From positions 78,952 through 142,951 of the forward strand of contig JAODBC010000027.1 in the NCBI GenBank assembly GCA_025463765.1: DNA of 64,000 nucleotides. Reading direction: 5' to 3'. Positions 34,167 through 42,879 of this stretch are shown here, in pieces (the stretch's first letter is position 1; each line of letters starts with the position of its first letter). The notes under the pieces were generated by a model. It saw only the letters and a program-made list of their open reading frames with translations, ran no database searches and was not told the origin of the DNA. Source of the DNA: Subtercola sp. (GTDB lineage: Bacteria > Actinomycetota > Actinomycetes > Actinomycetales > Microbacteriaceae). A program made the translations under genes and the position numbers.

Positions 34167-35288
34167 TCAGTCGTCGTAGACGATGACGCCACGAATGTTG
34201 CTGCCTGCGCGTAGGTCTGTGAAGGCCTCGTTGATGTCTTCCAGCCGATACGTTTTGGTGATGAGCTCATCCAGCTTGAGAGCGCCGCTTTTGTACAGAT
34301 TGATGAGCAGCGGGATATCCCTCCTCGCCACGACCGACCCGTAGACAGTGCCCTGAAGGCGCTTGCCCGACATCGCGAACGTGTAGAGGTCGAAGTCGAT
34401 CTGACGCTGAGACATGGGAGCCACAGACGTCAGAACAAGCGTGCCGCCCACTCGCACCAGGAGTTGCGCTGGGTTCATCAAGTTGCCGTAGGCGATGTCG
34501 ACGGTCATGACAACGACGTCTGCGCCCTGACCGTTTGTCAGGTGAGCGACGATGCCCGCCGCTTCCTCAATGCTGGCAGCGACGTGGGTCGCACCGAAGA
34601 GGTGAGCTTTTTCGCGCTTGAACGCGATCGGATCGACGGCGATGAGGTTCAATGCTCCGGCGTGCTTCGCGCCCTGTACGGCGTTCATGCCGACGCCGCC
34701 GGTGCCGATCACCACGACCGTGTCGCCGATCTTCACTTCACCGGCGCGCACCGCGCTTCCCCACCCTGTAGGCACCCCGCACCCGATGAGCGCAGCCTTG
34801 TCGAGAGGAATCTCGTCGGGAATGACGATCAGGCAGTCGACGGGAGCCACCACGTAGGGCGAGAACGTTCCGAGAAACGCGAACGCTCCCACGTCTCGGC
34901 CTCGAGCGTGAATGCGCTTCGTACCATCAGGCGCAAGCCCGCTGATCACCCCTGCGCTGACGACACAGAAGTTGGAGTGACCGGTCATGCACGGGAGGCA
35001 CTTTCCACACGACGGCAGAAAAGAAAGCACGACATGCTGACCGACGTGGTAGTCGGTCACGCCGGGCCCTACCTCGACAATCACTCCGGCACCTTCATGA
35101 CCGCCGAGTACAGGTGCGAAGTCGACCGCCATGTCCCCGGTGTCCAAATGGTCGTCACTATGGCAGATGCCCGAAGCGGCGAGCTTCACAACCACTTCAT
35201 TGGCCTTCGGCGGGTCGAGCTCGATATCTTCGACGCTCCAGCCCGATCTCGTACCCGGCTCCCACAGCAACGCGCCCACGGTCTTCAT
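34167..35288 (-). CDS. Zinc-dependent alcohol dehydrogenase, NDMA-dependent type
   Basis: A 373-residue medium-chain dehydrogenase. Catalytic zinc site SGICHSDDHL, GGHEGAG and a later Cys; structural zinc site SCGKCLPCMTGHSNFC; NAD loop VIGTGGVGMNAVQGAKHAGA. The N-terminus MKTVGALLWEPGT with DIELDPPKANEVVVKLAASG is typical of the actinobacterial NDMA-dependent alcohol dehydrogenases with tightly bound NAD. GGAGG precedes ATG 35288. A strong promoter lies ~165 bases upstream. Oxidises a primary alcohol; the aldehyde dehydrogenase follows. Confidence 0.9.
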   Translation of the reverse strand: MKTVGALLWEPGTRSGWSVEDIELDPPKANEVVVKLAASGICHSDDHLDTGDMAVDFAPVLGGHEGAGVIVEVGPGVTDYHVGQHVVLSFLPSCGKCLPCMTGHSNFCVVSAGVISGLAPDGTKRIHARGRDVGAFAFLGTFSPYVVAPVDCLIVIPDEIPLDKAALIGCGVPTGWGSAVRAGEVKIGDTVVVIGTGGVGMNAVQGAKHAGALNLIAVDPIAFKREKAHLFGATHVAASIEEAAGIVAHLTNGQGADVVVMTVDIAYGNLMNPAQLLVRVGGTLVLTSVAPMSQRQIDFDLYTFAMSGKRLQGTVYGSVVARRDIPLLINLYKSGALKLDELITKTYRLEDINEAFTDLRAGSNIRGVIVYDD

Positions 35289-35597
35289 GACATCCTCCAA
35301 AGTCTCTATGCACGCGAAGCGCGTACATCACACACGATTTGCTGCACGGGCATGGAGGTCCTCGATCTCAAGTCGCTCCGCCCCGATCGGAGGTGAGCAT
35401 GCCGCTAGTCGACTGTGACCTTTCGGGTAGGTCCACTCCGACCGTGTCTAAAGTATGCTGACAGATAACAAAATCGTCAAGTGTTAACTCAGAGATGATT
35501 TGAATCGCTCAGCGGGCGAAGATGAAACACCGCAGAGAGGGCGCCGATCGGCGAGAATCCCGACGCGACGCGAACTGTCGAAATCCCGGAAACGGCC
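35289..35597. other. 309-base intergenic region upstream of the alcohol dehydrogenase
   Basis: No gene is supported here. It contains a consensus-like leftward promoter at 35452-35480, a ~157-base untranslated leader toward 35288, and a perfect palindrome CGCCGATCGGCG at 35542-35553 beyond the stop of the CoA-transferase gene that could help terminate it. Confidence 0.5.
35452..35480 (-). promoter_or_regulatory. Promoter of the alcohol/aldehyde dehydrogenase operon
   Basis: Reverse strand: -35 TTGACG (35475-35480), 17-nt spacer, -10 CATACT (35452-35457). Close to sigma-70-type consensus. GTTAAC and ATAAC-rich sequence around the -35 is AT-rich compared with the surroundings. Confidence 0.68.
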
Positions 35598-36770
35598 TCA
35601 CGCGATCACACCCTCGGCCACCAGTTGGGCGATCTGCGCCTCGTCGAGGCCCAGCAGCTCCGACATCACCTCGCCAGAATGCTCGCCCAGATTCGGGCCG
35701 GCCCAGCGCACTTCGCCCGGAGTGCCCTGCAGCATCGGCACAACGTTCGGCATTGGAATGCTGCGCCCGTTGCTGTCGGCGGCGGTCACGATGTTCCCCC
35801 GTGCGGCGAGGTGCGGATCAGACGTCATGTCGGCCGCCCCGTGCACCGGCCCCACAACCACGTCGTAGTGTCGGAGCACGCGCATTGCCTCATCGCGAGG
35901 CAACGTCTTCACCCACGCTCGAAGGTGCGGCGCCATATCGAGCACTGTGGCGGCCGTGTCAGTTATGAGATCGTGCTCGAGCAGCAGCGACCGGATGCTC
36001 GCCAGAGACTTCGTCGTAGCGGCTGAGATCACGATGTTGTAGCCATCGCTGGTGGCGCAGATGTCGGTGAGGAACGCCTCGTTGAACGGAAACTGGGTTC
36101 CGGTGCGATGCACCTCCCAGCCTTGCAGTTCGTTCAGCGGAATCTGCCACTCGATCATGCGGAAGAGCGTTTCGTAGAGCGCAAGGTCGATGCTCTGCCC
36201 GATGCCCGATCTGGCTCGTTCGTGCATCGCTACCATGATGCCGAATGCGCCCATCAATCCGGTGGTCGCATCGCCGAGCGAGTAACCCGGGTGCGTGGGC
36301 GGCTGCTCGGCCTCGCCGGTGAGATGCGTCGCACCGCTGAACGCTTCGGCGATCTTGCCGAACCCCGGGCGGTCGCTGTAAGGACCACCGCGGCCGTACC
36401 CTGAGATGCTCAGCATGATGAGCTGCGGGTACGCGGCGTGCAGTTCCTCCCAGCCGAGCCCGGCCCGGTCGAGCACGCCGGGCCTGAAATTCTCAACCAA
36501 TACGTCTGCGTCTTCGAGCAGAGCCCGCACCAGTTCGAGGCCGCGCGGTTTCTTGAAGTCGATGCAGACCGAGCGCTTGTTCCGGCCCGTAACAGACCAC
36601 CACACGCTCGACGAGTCGAGCTGGGGGCCCATCGCTCGCAGACTGTCGCCGTGGCCGGGCTGCTCGATCTTGATGATGTCGGCGCCGAAGTCGCCGAGCA
36701 ACGATCCGGCGAACGGGGCGGCAAGCGCGTGCCCTAATTCGACAACGCGCATTCCGGTAAGTGGGCCCAC
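35598..36770 (-). CDS. Class III (CaiB/BaiF) CoA-transferase
   Basis: A 390-residue formyl-CoA-transferase-type enzyme. MRVVELGHALAAPFAGSLLGDFGADIIKIE at the start (split by family variation), the ENFRPGVLDRAGLGW loop, and the catalytic Asp in SLGDATTGLMGAFG near residue 165. GTG 36770 is chosen because GGAG lies five bases upstream; TTG 36803 would place two regulatory motif copies inside the gene. It moves CoA between carboxylic acids via aspartyl-CoA anhydride. Divergent from an IclR gene. Substrate unknown. Confidence 0.9.
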   Translation of the reverse strand: MGPLTGMRVVELGHALAAPFAGSLLGDFGADIIKIEQPGHGDSLRAMGPQLDSSSVWWSVTGRNKRSVCIDFKKPRGLELVRALLEDADVLVENFRPGVLDRAGLGWEELHAAYPQLIMLSISGYGRGGPYSDRPGFGKIAEAFSGATHLTGEAEQPPTHPGYSLGDATTGLMGAFGIMVAMHERARSGIGQSIDLALYETLFRMIEWQIPLNELQGWEVHRTGTQFPFNEAFLTDICATSDGYNIVISAATTKSLASIRSLLLEHDLITDTAATVLDMAPHLRAWVKTLPRDEAMRVLRHYDVVVGPVHGAADMTSDPHLAARGNIVTAADSNGRSIPMPNVVPMLQGTPGEVRWAGPNLGEHSGEVMSELLGLDEAQIAQLVAEGVIA

Positions 36771-36779
36771 AAGATCTCC

Positions 36780-36790
36780 GTAACTATCAT
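36780..36790 (+). promoter_or_regulatory. GTAACTATCAT motif, copy 1
   Basis: Identical to the 11 bases at 38684-38694; lies 10 bases before the GTG of the CoA-transferase, next to copy 2. Candidate IclR binding element. Confidence 0.5.
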
Positions 36791-36795
36791 CTGCT

Positions 36796-36810
36796 GATTG
36801 CAACTACCAT
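36796..36810 (+). promoter_or_regulatory. GATTGYAACTAYCAT motif, copy 2
   Basis: GATTGCAACTACCAT; 13 of 15 bases match GATTGTAACTATCAT at 38680-38694, both differences being C/T. Between the CoA-transferase and the divergent IclR gene. Confidence 0.58.
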
Positions 36811-36962
36811 AGAACGATAGCGCAAAGATCGAGCGATACAAGGGCCGAAATCGCATTGCAAGGACGCGATGGTGCTGAGCTGGGCGCCCGCGCGGTCACC
36901 CGACGATAAAGTGGGTTCGTCGTCACCGCCCGACGGCGGAATTCTCACGCAGGAAGGCACTG

Positions 36963-37673
36963 GTGCAAGCCTTACAACGCCTCACCGCGATTCTCGACAT
37001 CGTCGCCGCCCACGGCCCCATCGCCCCGGCCGAGATCGGCCTGCGAATGGATGTTCCTTTCTCAACCGTTGCGCGCCTGACCCGACAACTCTTCGACGAA
37101 GGAATGGTGAGCCGCGTCCCCGACAGCGGCAAGTACGTGATCGGCTGGCGCATCTTCGACCTCGCTTCCGCAGGGCAGGGCAGTGTCGATCTGGCGACAC
37201 TGGCGGTGCCGGTCATGACGAGATTGCGCACCCTCACCGGTGAGACGGTGTCGCTCCATGTGCTGCGCGGCGACCAGCGGCTCTGCATCGCCGAAGTGCA
37301 GAGCACACAGGAATTGAGGCGCGTGGTCGCCCCCGGCACGATTCAGGGATTGGCGGGCACAACCGGTGGCGAGGTACTTCTTTCTGGCATGACCGACGCC
37401 GAAATCGCCGACTACGCTCAGCGCACCGGAATTCGGGGCGAAGAGCGCACGAAGCTCGTCGAGCGCATCGCCGAGATCCGGGCAATCGGATTCGCCGTGA
37501 TCACTCGCACCGACATGGGCATCGTGGCGCTTTCTGTTCCAGTAGCCCGAGCGGGGCGCGTTCGCGCAACCCTCAGCGTCTCGGGTCCGCTCTCACGATT
37601 CTCCGGCAGCGTTGCCGCCGGCTTTGCCGACGCGGCGAAACTCGCGGCCGACGACATCGCGCGCATCGCCTGA
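36963..37673 (+). CDS. IclR-family transcriptional regulator
   Basis: A 236-residue IclR protein: N-terminal winged HTH (residues ~5-65: ALQRLTAILDIVAAHG, AEIGLRMDVPFSTVARLTRQ, YVIGWRIFDLA) and a GAF-like effector domain (TGETVSLHVLRGDQRLCIAEV, GTTGGEVLLSGM, GFAVITRTDMGIVALSVPV). GTG 36963 follows AGGAAGG. Divergent from the CoA-transferase and only two bases from the convergent isomerase-like gene. A motif found on both sides of this gene suggests it controls both flanking operons. Confidence 0.9.
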   Translation: MQALQRLTAILDIVAAHGPIAPAEIGLRMDVPFSTVARLTRQLFDEGMVSRVPDSGKYVIGWRIFDLASAGQGSVDLATLAVPVMTRLRTLTGETVSLHVLRGDQRLCIAEVQSTQELRRVVAPGTIQGLAGTTGGEVLLSGMTDAEIADYAQRTGIRGEERTKLVERIAEIRAIGFAVITRTDMGIVALSVPVARAGRVRATLSVSGPLSRFSGSVAAGFADAAKLAADDIARIA

Positions 37674-37675
37674 AA

Positions 37676-38572
37676 TCAGGCGCCCACGCCGAAGGCGTGT
37701 TCGAGCGATTCATGGATTATCGAGGCCACGTCGTCTGCCGAGTCGAAATGCACCCCGTACGAAAGCACCTCTGCGCTCACAACACCGTCGTACCCCGTGA
37801 CCCGCAGCGCCTCGACAAAAGCAGAAATGTCGAACGTGCCGGCACCGGGAGGCTGCCGGCCCCAGCGACTTGCCGTGAAGAACTCGCCAGCATCCGCTGC
37901 CCGCCGGGTACCGTCACTGACCTGAACCAGTGCGATCTGCGAGGCGTCGAGTGCGGCAACCTCCGAAAGCGCAGTGCCACTATGCACGACGTGCCAGCTG
38001 TCGAGCAGTAGCCCGGCGCGATCCCAGCCGATCGTGGCGCAGAGTTCGGCTGCGTCATCGAGACGACCGAGAGGGCCGTAGGCCATGAATTCCACCGCCA
38101 TGCGGCACCGGGATGCCCAGAGCACGTCAGCGCAGATGCGCAACTGCTCGATCACGGCGGCGGTCAGCGGTGCATCCACGATCACTCCGCAACAGGGCAC
38201 CCGGCGATCGCCGCCGACACCGTGACGCGCACTCCTTGAACCGAGTTCTGAAGCGAGCGCTGCGAATGCCGCAGCAGATTCGAGCCCGTCGCTCTGGCCG
38301 ACACGGAGCACTCCGATGTCGGTGCAGACGAGTTTGCGCGCCGAAACGGCGTCAGCCACATCGCTTCGACCCGCGGGCGTCAGCATCGCGGACCCGAGTG
38401 CGACAGAGTCGAGCCCCACGGCCGCGAAACCCTCGGCAGCCGCTGCGTCGAGCACGACACCGAAGGGAGCGCTTGAGAACGGAACCAACGGCTCAGAAAG
38501 CTCCGCAAGCGCAGATGTCACCGCCGGCAGCGGAAACGTCAGCCAGTTCAGAGTCGAGAGCGAGAAGATCAC
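37676..38572 (-). CDS. Sugar phosphate isomerase/epimerase-like TIM-barrel protein
   Basis: A 298-residue xylose-isomerase-like (AP endonuclease 2 family) TIM barrel: FSLSTLNWLTFPLP start, LDAAAAEGFAAVGLDS, MAVEFMAYGPLGRLDDA (metal Glu), LLLDSWHVVHSG (metal Asp-His) and QVSDGTRRA, GTFDISAFVEALRVTGYDG, VVSAEVLS (last metal Glu). GTG 38572 is preferred to ATG 38602 because AAGGTGG lies eight bases before it. Such proteins act as isomerases, epimerases or dehydroshikimate-dehydratase-like lyases. Divergent from the thiolase operon. Confidence 0.8.
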   Translation of the reverse strand: MIFSLSTLNWLTFPLPAVTSALAELSEPLVPFSSAPFGVVLDAAAAEGFAAVGLDSVALGSAMLTPAGRSDVADAVSARKLVCTDIGVLRVGQSDGLESAAAFAALASELGSRSARHGVGGDRRVPCCGVIVDAPLTAAVIEQLRICADVLWASRCRMAVEFMAYGPLGRLDDAAELCATIGWDRAGLLLDSWHVVHSGTALSEVAALDASQIALVQVSDGTRRAADAGEFFTASRWGRQPPGAGTFDISAFVEALRVTGYDGVVSAEVLSYGVHFDSADDVASIIHESLEHAFGVGA

Positions 38573-38679
38573 CGTGACCACCTTGTGTCGCATATCGTTC
38601 ATCGCCGCTCGATGCGCATTCGGCGAAGAATGCAGCTTGCGCGATGGCTGGTGACTAGCCTACGCTCAGATCACAGAAC

Positions 38680-38694
38680 GATTGTAACTATCAT
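38680..38694 (+). promoter_or_regulatory. GATTGTAACTATCAT motif, copy 3
   Basis: Lies in the divergent promoter between the isomerase-like gene and the thiolase operon, inside a wider imperfect palindrome GAACGAT-N7-ATCATTC (38676-38696; 6 of 7 arm positions). Near-identical to copies at 36780-36810 flanking the IclR gene. Confidence 0.58.
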
Positions 38695-38748
38695 TCAATG
38701 AGATTTAGGCGTTCGAGAATCACAGGCCGCTCGATGACGAAGGAACCC

Positions 38749-40026
38749 ATGAGAGACGTCTATCTGCTCGGCGCGTACTCCACACGCTTTGGTCGCTATG
38801 GGCAGCTCACATTCCGTGACCTCACCCGGGCCGCCGTTGAGGGGGTGCTCGCCGACGCCGGCGGGGCGCACCTCGGTTCAGCGGTCGAAAGCATCTGGTT
38901 CGGCAACGTGATGATGGACTACTGGGGCCAGCACAGCACGCGTGGCCAGTTCTGCCTCATTCCTCTGATCCAAGACAACACGCTCGCAGAGCGCACCCCC
39001 ATCACCAACGTCGAGGGAGCCTGTGCCACTGGTTCTATGGCTTTTCAAGGGGCACTGAAAGACATTGCGAGTGGCGACACAGAAGTGAGCCTCGCCGTCG
39101 GTGTCGAAAAGATCTTTCGGCCCGACGCCGACCCGCAGCAGAGCTTCGAAATGTTTCGTGCGGCCGAGAACTCGCTCTACCCCGACGAAACGCTCGATGA
39201 GTACCGTGCGCTCATGCGCGGCCTCGGGGGGTCGTTCGAGACCGGCCCCGGGCGAACGATGTTCATGGACACTTACGCTGCCCAGGCTCAATTCCATATG
39301 CACCGCTACGGCACCACCCGCGAACAGCTGGCCATCGTCGCTTCGAAGAACCACCACTTCGCAACCCAGAACGAGAGGGCGCAGTACCGCTTCGAGGTCT
39401 CAGTGGCGGATGCTCTCGCCGACCGTCTGGTCAGCGAGCCTCTGACGCGGTCGATGTGTGCTCCCATCGGCGACGGTTCTGCCGCAGCCGTATTGTGCTC
39501 GCAGCAGTATCTCGATGAGCAGCCCCCCGAGGTTCGACGCCGCGCAGTGCGCGTTGCCGCATCGACTCTCACCAGCGGCATCTATCGCACGCCAGAGCAG
39601 CTGAGCCTGAGCTCCGTTGCGGCCGAACGAGCGTACCGTCGTGCGGGCATCCGGCCTGCGGCTGTTGATGTCGCCGAGGTGCATGACGCCACCGCGTTCG
39701 GCGAGATCTACCAGAGCGAAATGTTGGGCTTCTGCGCTGTGGGTGAAGGCGGCGCCTTCGCCGAGGCCGGCGAGACGGCATTGGGCGGCAGCATTCCCAT
39801 CAATACGTCGGGTGGCTTGATCTCGAAGGGACACCCCGTCGCGGCGAGCGGGCTCTCGATGATCACCGAAGTCGCCGAACAACTGCGAGGCGAAGCCGGC
39901 GAACGCCAGGTGACAGCAGCGCGCTGGGGCCTCATTGAGAACGGCGGCGGCATCATGGGCCTCGAGGAGGCCGCCTGCGCTGTGACGATTCTCGAAGCGA
40001 ACACACCAGCGGGCGCTCGCGCCTGA
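38749..40026 (+). CDS. Thiolase-family acyltransferase (SCP2-like)
   Basis: A 425-residue thiolase. Active-site Cys in NVEGACATGSMAF (near residue 95), HDATAFGEIYQSEMLG as the SCP2-type His motif, and GGLISKGHPVAASG with the second His. These place it among acetyl-CoA acyltransferase/SCP-X-like thiolases, which cleave 3-ketoacyl-CoAs. ATG 38749 has GAAGGA just upstream; ATG 38734 or 38698 are possible longer starts. First gene of a six-gene operon with a flavin monooxygenase. Confidence 0.88.
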   Translation: MRDVYLLGAYSTRFGRYGQLTFRDLTRAAVEGVLADAGGAHLGSAVESIWFGNVMMDYWGQHSTRGQFCLIPLIQDNTLAERTPITNVEGACATGSMAFQGALKDIASGDTEVSLAVGVEKIFRPDADPQQSFEMFRAAENSLYPDETLDEYRALMRGLGGSFETGPGRTMFMDTYAAQAQFHMHRYGTTREQLAIVASKNHHFATQNERAQYRFEVSVADALADRLVSEPLTRSMCAPIGDGSAAAVLCSQQYLDEQPPEVRRRAVRVAASTLTSGIYRTPEQLSLSSVAAERAYRRAGIRPAAVDVAEVHDATAFGEIYQSEMLGFCAVGEGGAFAEAGETALGGSIPINTSGGLISKGHPVAASGLSMITEVAEQLRGEAGERQVTAARWGLIENGGGIMGLEEAACAVTILEANTPAGARA

Positions 40027-40097
40027 GTTTTCTGCAGTACAGATTCACCCTCGGTATCGACGACGACACCGAGTCAGAACGAGAAAGGTGCACAACG

Positions 40098-41486
40098 ATG
40101 AGCGACCACTCCGCATTCACCGGCAAAGAGATTCGTCTCAATATGCTCGAGCAGTGCAATCCGAGCTTTCAGGCCTTCGGACTCTGGAGTCACCCCCGTG
40201 ACATCGGGGCCCGGTACACGTCGATCGATTACTGGGTGGACTACGCGAAGATGCTCGAGAAGGGGCTGTTCGACAACTTCTTTCTCGCCGATGTGTACGG
40301 CATCCCCGACGTGTATGAAGGAAAAGCCGACGGGGCGCTGCGCAACGGAACGCAGGGCCCGAGCCTCGACCCGGCCATGCTCATCTCGGCCATGGCCTAC
40401 GCCACCACCGAACTCTGCTTCACGATCACCGGCAGCGCAACCTACGAGATGCCCTACACCTTTGCACGCAAGATGTCCACGCTCGACCACATGACGAATG
40501 GCCGCATCGGCTGGAACATCGTGACCAGCTATCTCACCAGTGGTGCAACGGCCATGGGTCGCGACGGCCTGAAAGCACACGACCACCGCTACGAGGTGGC
40601 CGACGAATTTCTCGACGGCGTCTACCAGCTCTGGGAGGACTCGTGGGGCGACAACGCACTGGTGAAAGATAAAGAGAGCCGCGTCTACGTCGACGCGTCA
40701 GAGGTGCATCCGATCGACTTCGAAGGCGAGTTCTACCGCTTTCACGCCATTCACCAGGTCGAGACGTCGCCTCAGCGCACGCCTGTGCTCTTTCAGGCCG
40801 GCGCCTCTGCTCGCGGTCGGCAATTCGCGGCCCAGCACGCCGAGGGCGTGTACCTCAACGGCAGCTCGAAGACCATCGTGGCCGAACAGGTGGCAAGTTT
40901 TCGGCGCCTCGCCGAAGAGGCAGGCCGGGCTCCGGATGACCTCAAGATCTTCGCGGGTGTCTCGATCTTCGTCGACAAGACCGAAGAGCTCGCCCGCGCC
41001 CGGCATGCCGAGTACCTCGAGTACGCCAGCGTCGAAGGCCTGATGGCCATGATGTCGGGCGCCATGGGAATCGACCTCTCGCAGTACCCGCTCGACGAGC
41101 CCATCACCTATCAAGAGAACGACGGCAATCGCTCGGTGATGGAGGCGATGACTCGCAACAACAACCTCACCCTGCGCGAGGTGCTCGCCAGCCGGGCGCT
41201 GAACGGCACCAACCTCGCGCTGATCGGTTCTCCGACGCAGATCGCCGACGAACTGATCAGCTGGATGGACGAAACCGACCTCGACGGCTTCAACATCGCA
41301 CACATCGTGAACCACGAGACCACGCAGAACTTCATCGACCTGGTGATTCCCGAGCTGCAGAAGCGCGGCCGGTACAAGACCGCCTACTCGAGCGGTACGT
41401 TCCGCGAGAAGCTGTTCGGCAACGGCGCCCGCATCAAGCTCACACACCCGGCGTCGAAGAACCACGCAGCCGTGACGGCGGCCTGA
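40098..41486 (+). CDS. NtaA/SnaA/DszA-type flavin-dependent monooxygenase
   Basis: A 462-residue LLM-superfamily monooxygenase of the nitrilotriacetate/DszA group. Landmarks: FDNFFLADVYG near residue 60, GSATYEMPYTFARKMSTLDHMTNGRIGWNIVTS (read in parts), DHRYEVADEFLDGVYQLWEDSW, GEFYRFHAIHQVETSPQRTPVLFQAG, and GSPTQIADEL. It needs FMNH2; the flavin reductase at 43523 in the same operon is the natural partner. AAAGGTG precedes ATG 40098. The group oxidises C-N, C-S or ketone substrates; which one is not readable. Confidence 0.9.
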   Translation: MSDHSAFTGKEIRLNMLEQCNPSFQAFGLWSHPRDIGARYTSIDYWVDYAKMLEKGLFDNFFLADVYGIPDVYEGKADGALRNGTQGPSLDPAMLISAMAYATTELCFTITGSATYEMPYTFARKMSTLDHMTNGRIGWNIVTSYLTSGATAMGRDGLKAHDHRYEVADEFLDGVYQLWEDSWGDNALVKDKESRVYVDASEVHPIDFEGEFYRFHAIHQVETSPQRTPVLFQAGASARGRQFAAQHAEGVYLNGSSKTIVAEQVASFRRLAEEAGRAPDDLKIFAGVSIFVDKTEELARARHAEYLEYASVEGLMAMMSGAMGIDLSQYPLDEPITYQENDGNRSVMEAMTRNNNLTLREVLASRALNGTNLALIGSPTQIADELISWMDETDLDGFNIAHIVNHETTQNFIDLVIPELQKRGRYKTAYSSGTFREKLFGNGARIKLTHPASKNHAAVTAA

Positions 41487-41489
41487 CTC

Positions 41490-41774
41490 GTGTTCGTGGT
41501 GATTGGTGAGAACGTACGCGAGTGGAGCAAGAGCGACACTGTGTACGAGAAGCATCGTGCACATATGGTGACGCACATCGAGGCGCACGACTTCTTGGTG
41601 TCAGGGCCACGTGCGGGCGGCGGATCGGTGATCGTGGCGCTCGGCGACGATGAGGCCGCTCTGCAGGCGATACTCGACACAGACCCGCTCGTCACCGACG
41701 GATTCATGGTCTTCACCGTGCATCCGTTCATCCCGGGGCTTCACGACCCGGCCGTAGATCTCACATTCGTATGA
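41490..41774 (+). CDS. YciI-family protein
   Basis: A 94-residue YciI-like protein: VYEKHRAHMVTHIEAHDFLVSGPR and GDDEAALQAILDTDPLVTDGF, with the conserved His/Asp positions of the fold. YciI domains occur next to dioxygenases and lactone enzymes; in ClcF-like chlorocatechol clusters a related muconolactone isomerase/dehydrochlorinase is known. GTG 41490 starts 3 bases after the monooxygenase stop. Role here could be isomerisation or dehalogenation-like elimination (inference). Confidence 0.75.
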   Translation: MFVVIGENVREWSKSDTVYEKHRAHMVTHIEAHDFLVSGPRAGGGSVIVALGDDEAALQAILDTDPLVTDGFMVFTVHPFIPGLHDPAVDLTFV

Positions 41775-41802
41775 TTCAGAGCGCACAGAAAGGCCCCGCA
41801 CA

Positions 41803-42879
41803 ATGACCGACCCTTCTCCGGCACTCGTCGCCGTCAGCAGCACAACCGGCCTGCATCTCGATTTGTTCGACGCCGTCACCGGCGCCTCGCACGGCCGCAT
41901 CTCCGACCTCAGCGCGCAGCCGCATGAAATCGCCTGGGATGCCGCTCGGCGCCTGATGTACCTCACCCACACCTACCGTTCGGGCGGTTACGGCGAGGGG
42001 CAAGAGAAGTCGCACGAGATCAGCGTTATCAGCCCGGACGCCCAGCGGGTCGTCGAGGTCATCGACATCGCTCCTTTCGGCGCCCCGCACGACGTGGAGT
42101 ACGACCCGCGCCGCGATCTGATCTACACCGGCGTCGAGAACTACAACGGCCGCAACGGAATCGTGATTATCGACGCGGCTTCGCGTGAGGTCGTGGGGCA
42201 CATTCCGCTCTCGGGCCCGAACGCCCACTGGCTCGCGCTGAGCCCCGACGGGGAGCGGCTCTTCGTGGCACACAAGGAGGCTCCGATCCTCTCGATTGTC
42301 AGCCTGGTCGAACGCCGGGAGATCGCCACCGTCGCCTGCGCCGGCGGCGCCGAAGAGATCGACTACGACGCGGCGGGCGACTACGTCTACGTGGCGACCC
42401 CACTCATGAACGTCACGATCAACGTCACACAGGGCGCGCTCAATCGCAGGCCCACCGTTGCCGGCGACCCTCAGCCGCGGCTGCTGAAGATCGACGCCCG
42501 GTCGGGTGACGTGGTCGGTGCGCTCGACTTCGACGAGATCATCTGCGCTCTCACCGTCGCCCCGAACGGCGACGTGCTGGTGAGCGAGATGCACTTTCCA
42601 GCCCCAAACGACCCTGACCCCGCGCCATCGCTCGGCCGGATGCACGTGGTCGACTCCGCAGTCATGAGCCGCCGCGCGGCCGTGACGGTCGGCGAACTGC
42701 CGTTCACCATCCGCTGCACCCCCGATGGCCGCACTGCGTTCGTCGCCAACCTGAAGTCGGGCACCGTTTCGGTTGTCGACCTGACTGCGAACGAAGTCAC
42801 CGCGACCTGGGCGAACAATGTCGGCGTGAAACTCGGTGGCACGCATGGGCTCTGCTACATTCCGGCGCGCGACTCGTGA
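41803..42879 (+). CDS. Cytosolic YncE/SMP-30-like beta-propeller protein
   Basis: A 358-residue beta-propeller with repeating blade patterns (HEIAWDAARRLMYLT, HDVEYDPRRDLIYTG, HWLALSPDGERLFVA, EEIDYDAAGDYVYVA, TIRCTPDGRTAFVANLKSGTVSVVD in parts). No signal peptide is visible, unlike many YVTN proteins, so it probably works in the cytosol, perhaps as a lactonase or scaffolding protein in this pathway. The next gene starts inside its stop (GTGA overlap), so both are translated together. Confidence 0.75.
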   Translation: MTDPSPALVAVSSTTGLHLDLFDAVTGASHGRISDLSAQPHEIAWDAARRLMYLTHTYRSGGYGEGQEKSHEISVISPDAQRVVEVIDIAPFGAPHDVEYDPRRDLIYTGVENYNGRNGIVIIDAASREVVGHIPLSGPNAHWLALSPDGERLFVAHKEAPILSIVSLVERREIATVACAGGAEEIDYDAAGDYVYVATPLMNVTINVTQGALNRRPTVAGDPQPRLLKIDARSGDVVGALDFDEIICALTVAPNGDVLVSEMHFPAPNDPDPAPSLGRMHVVDSAVMSRRAAVTVGELPFTIRCTPDGRTAFVANLKSGTVSVVDLTANEVTATWANNVGVKLGGTHGLCYIPARDS

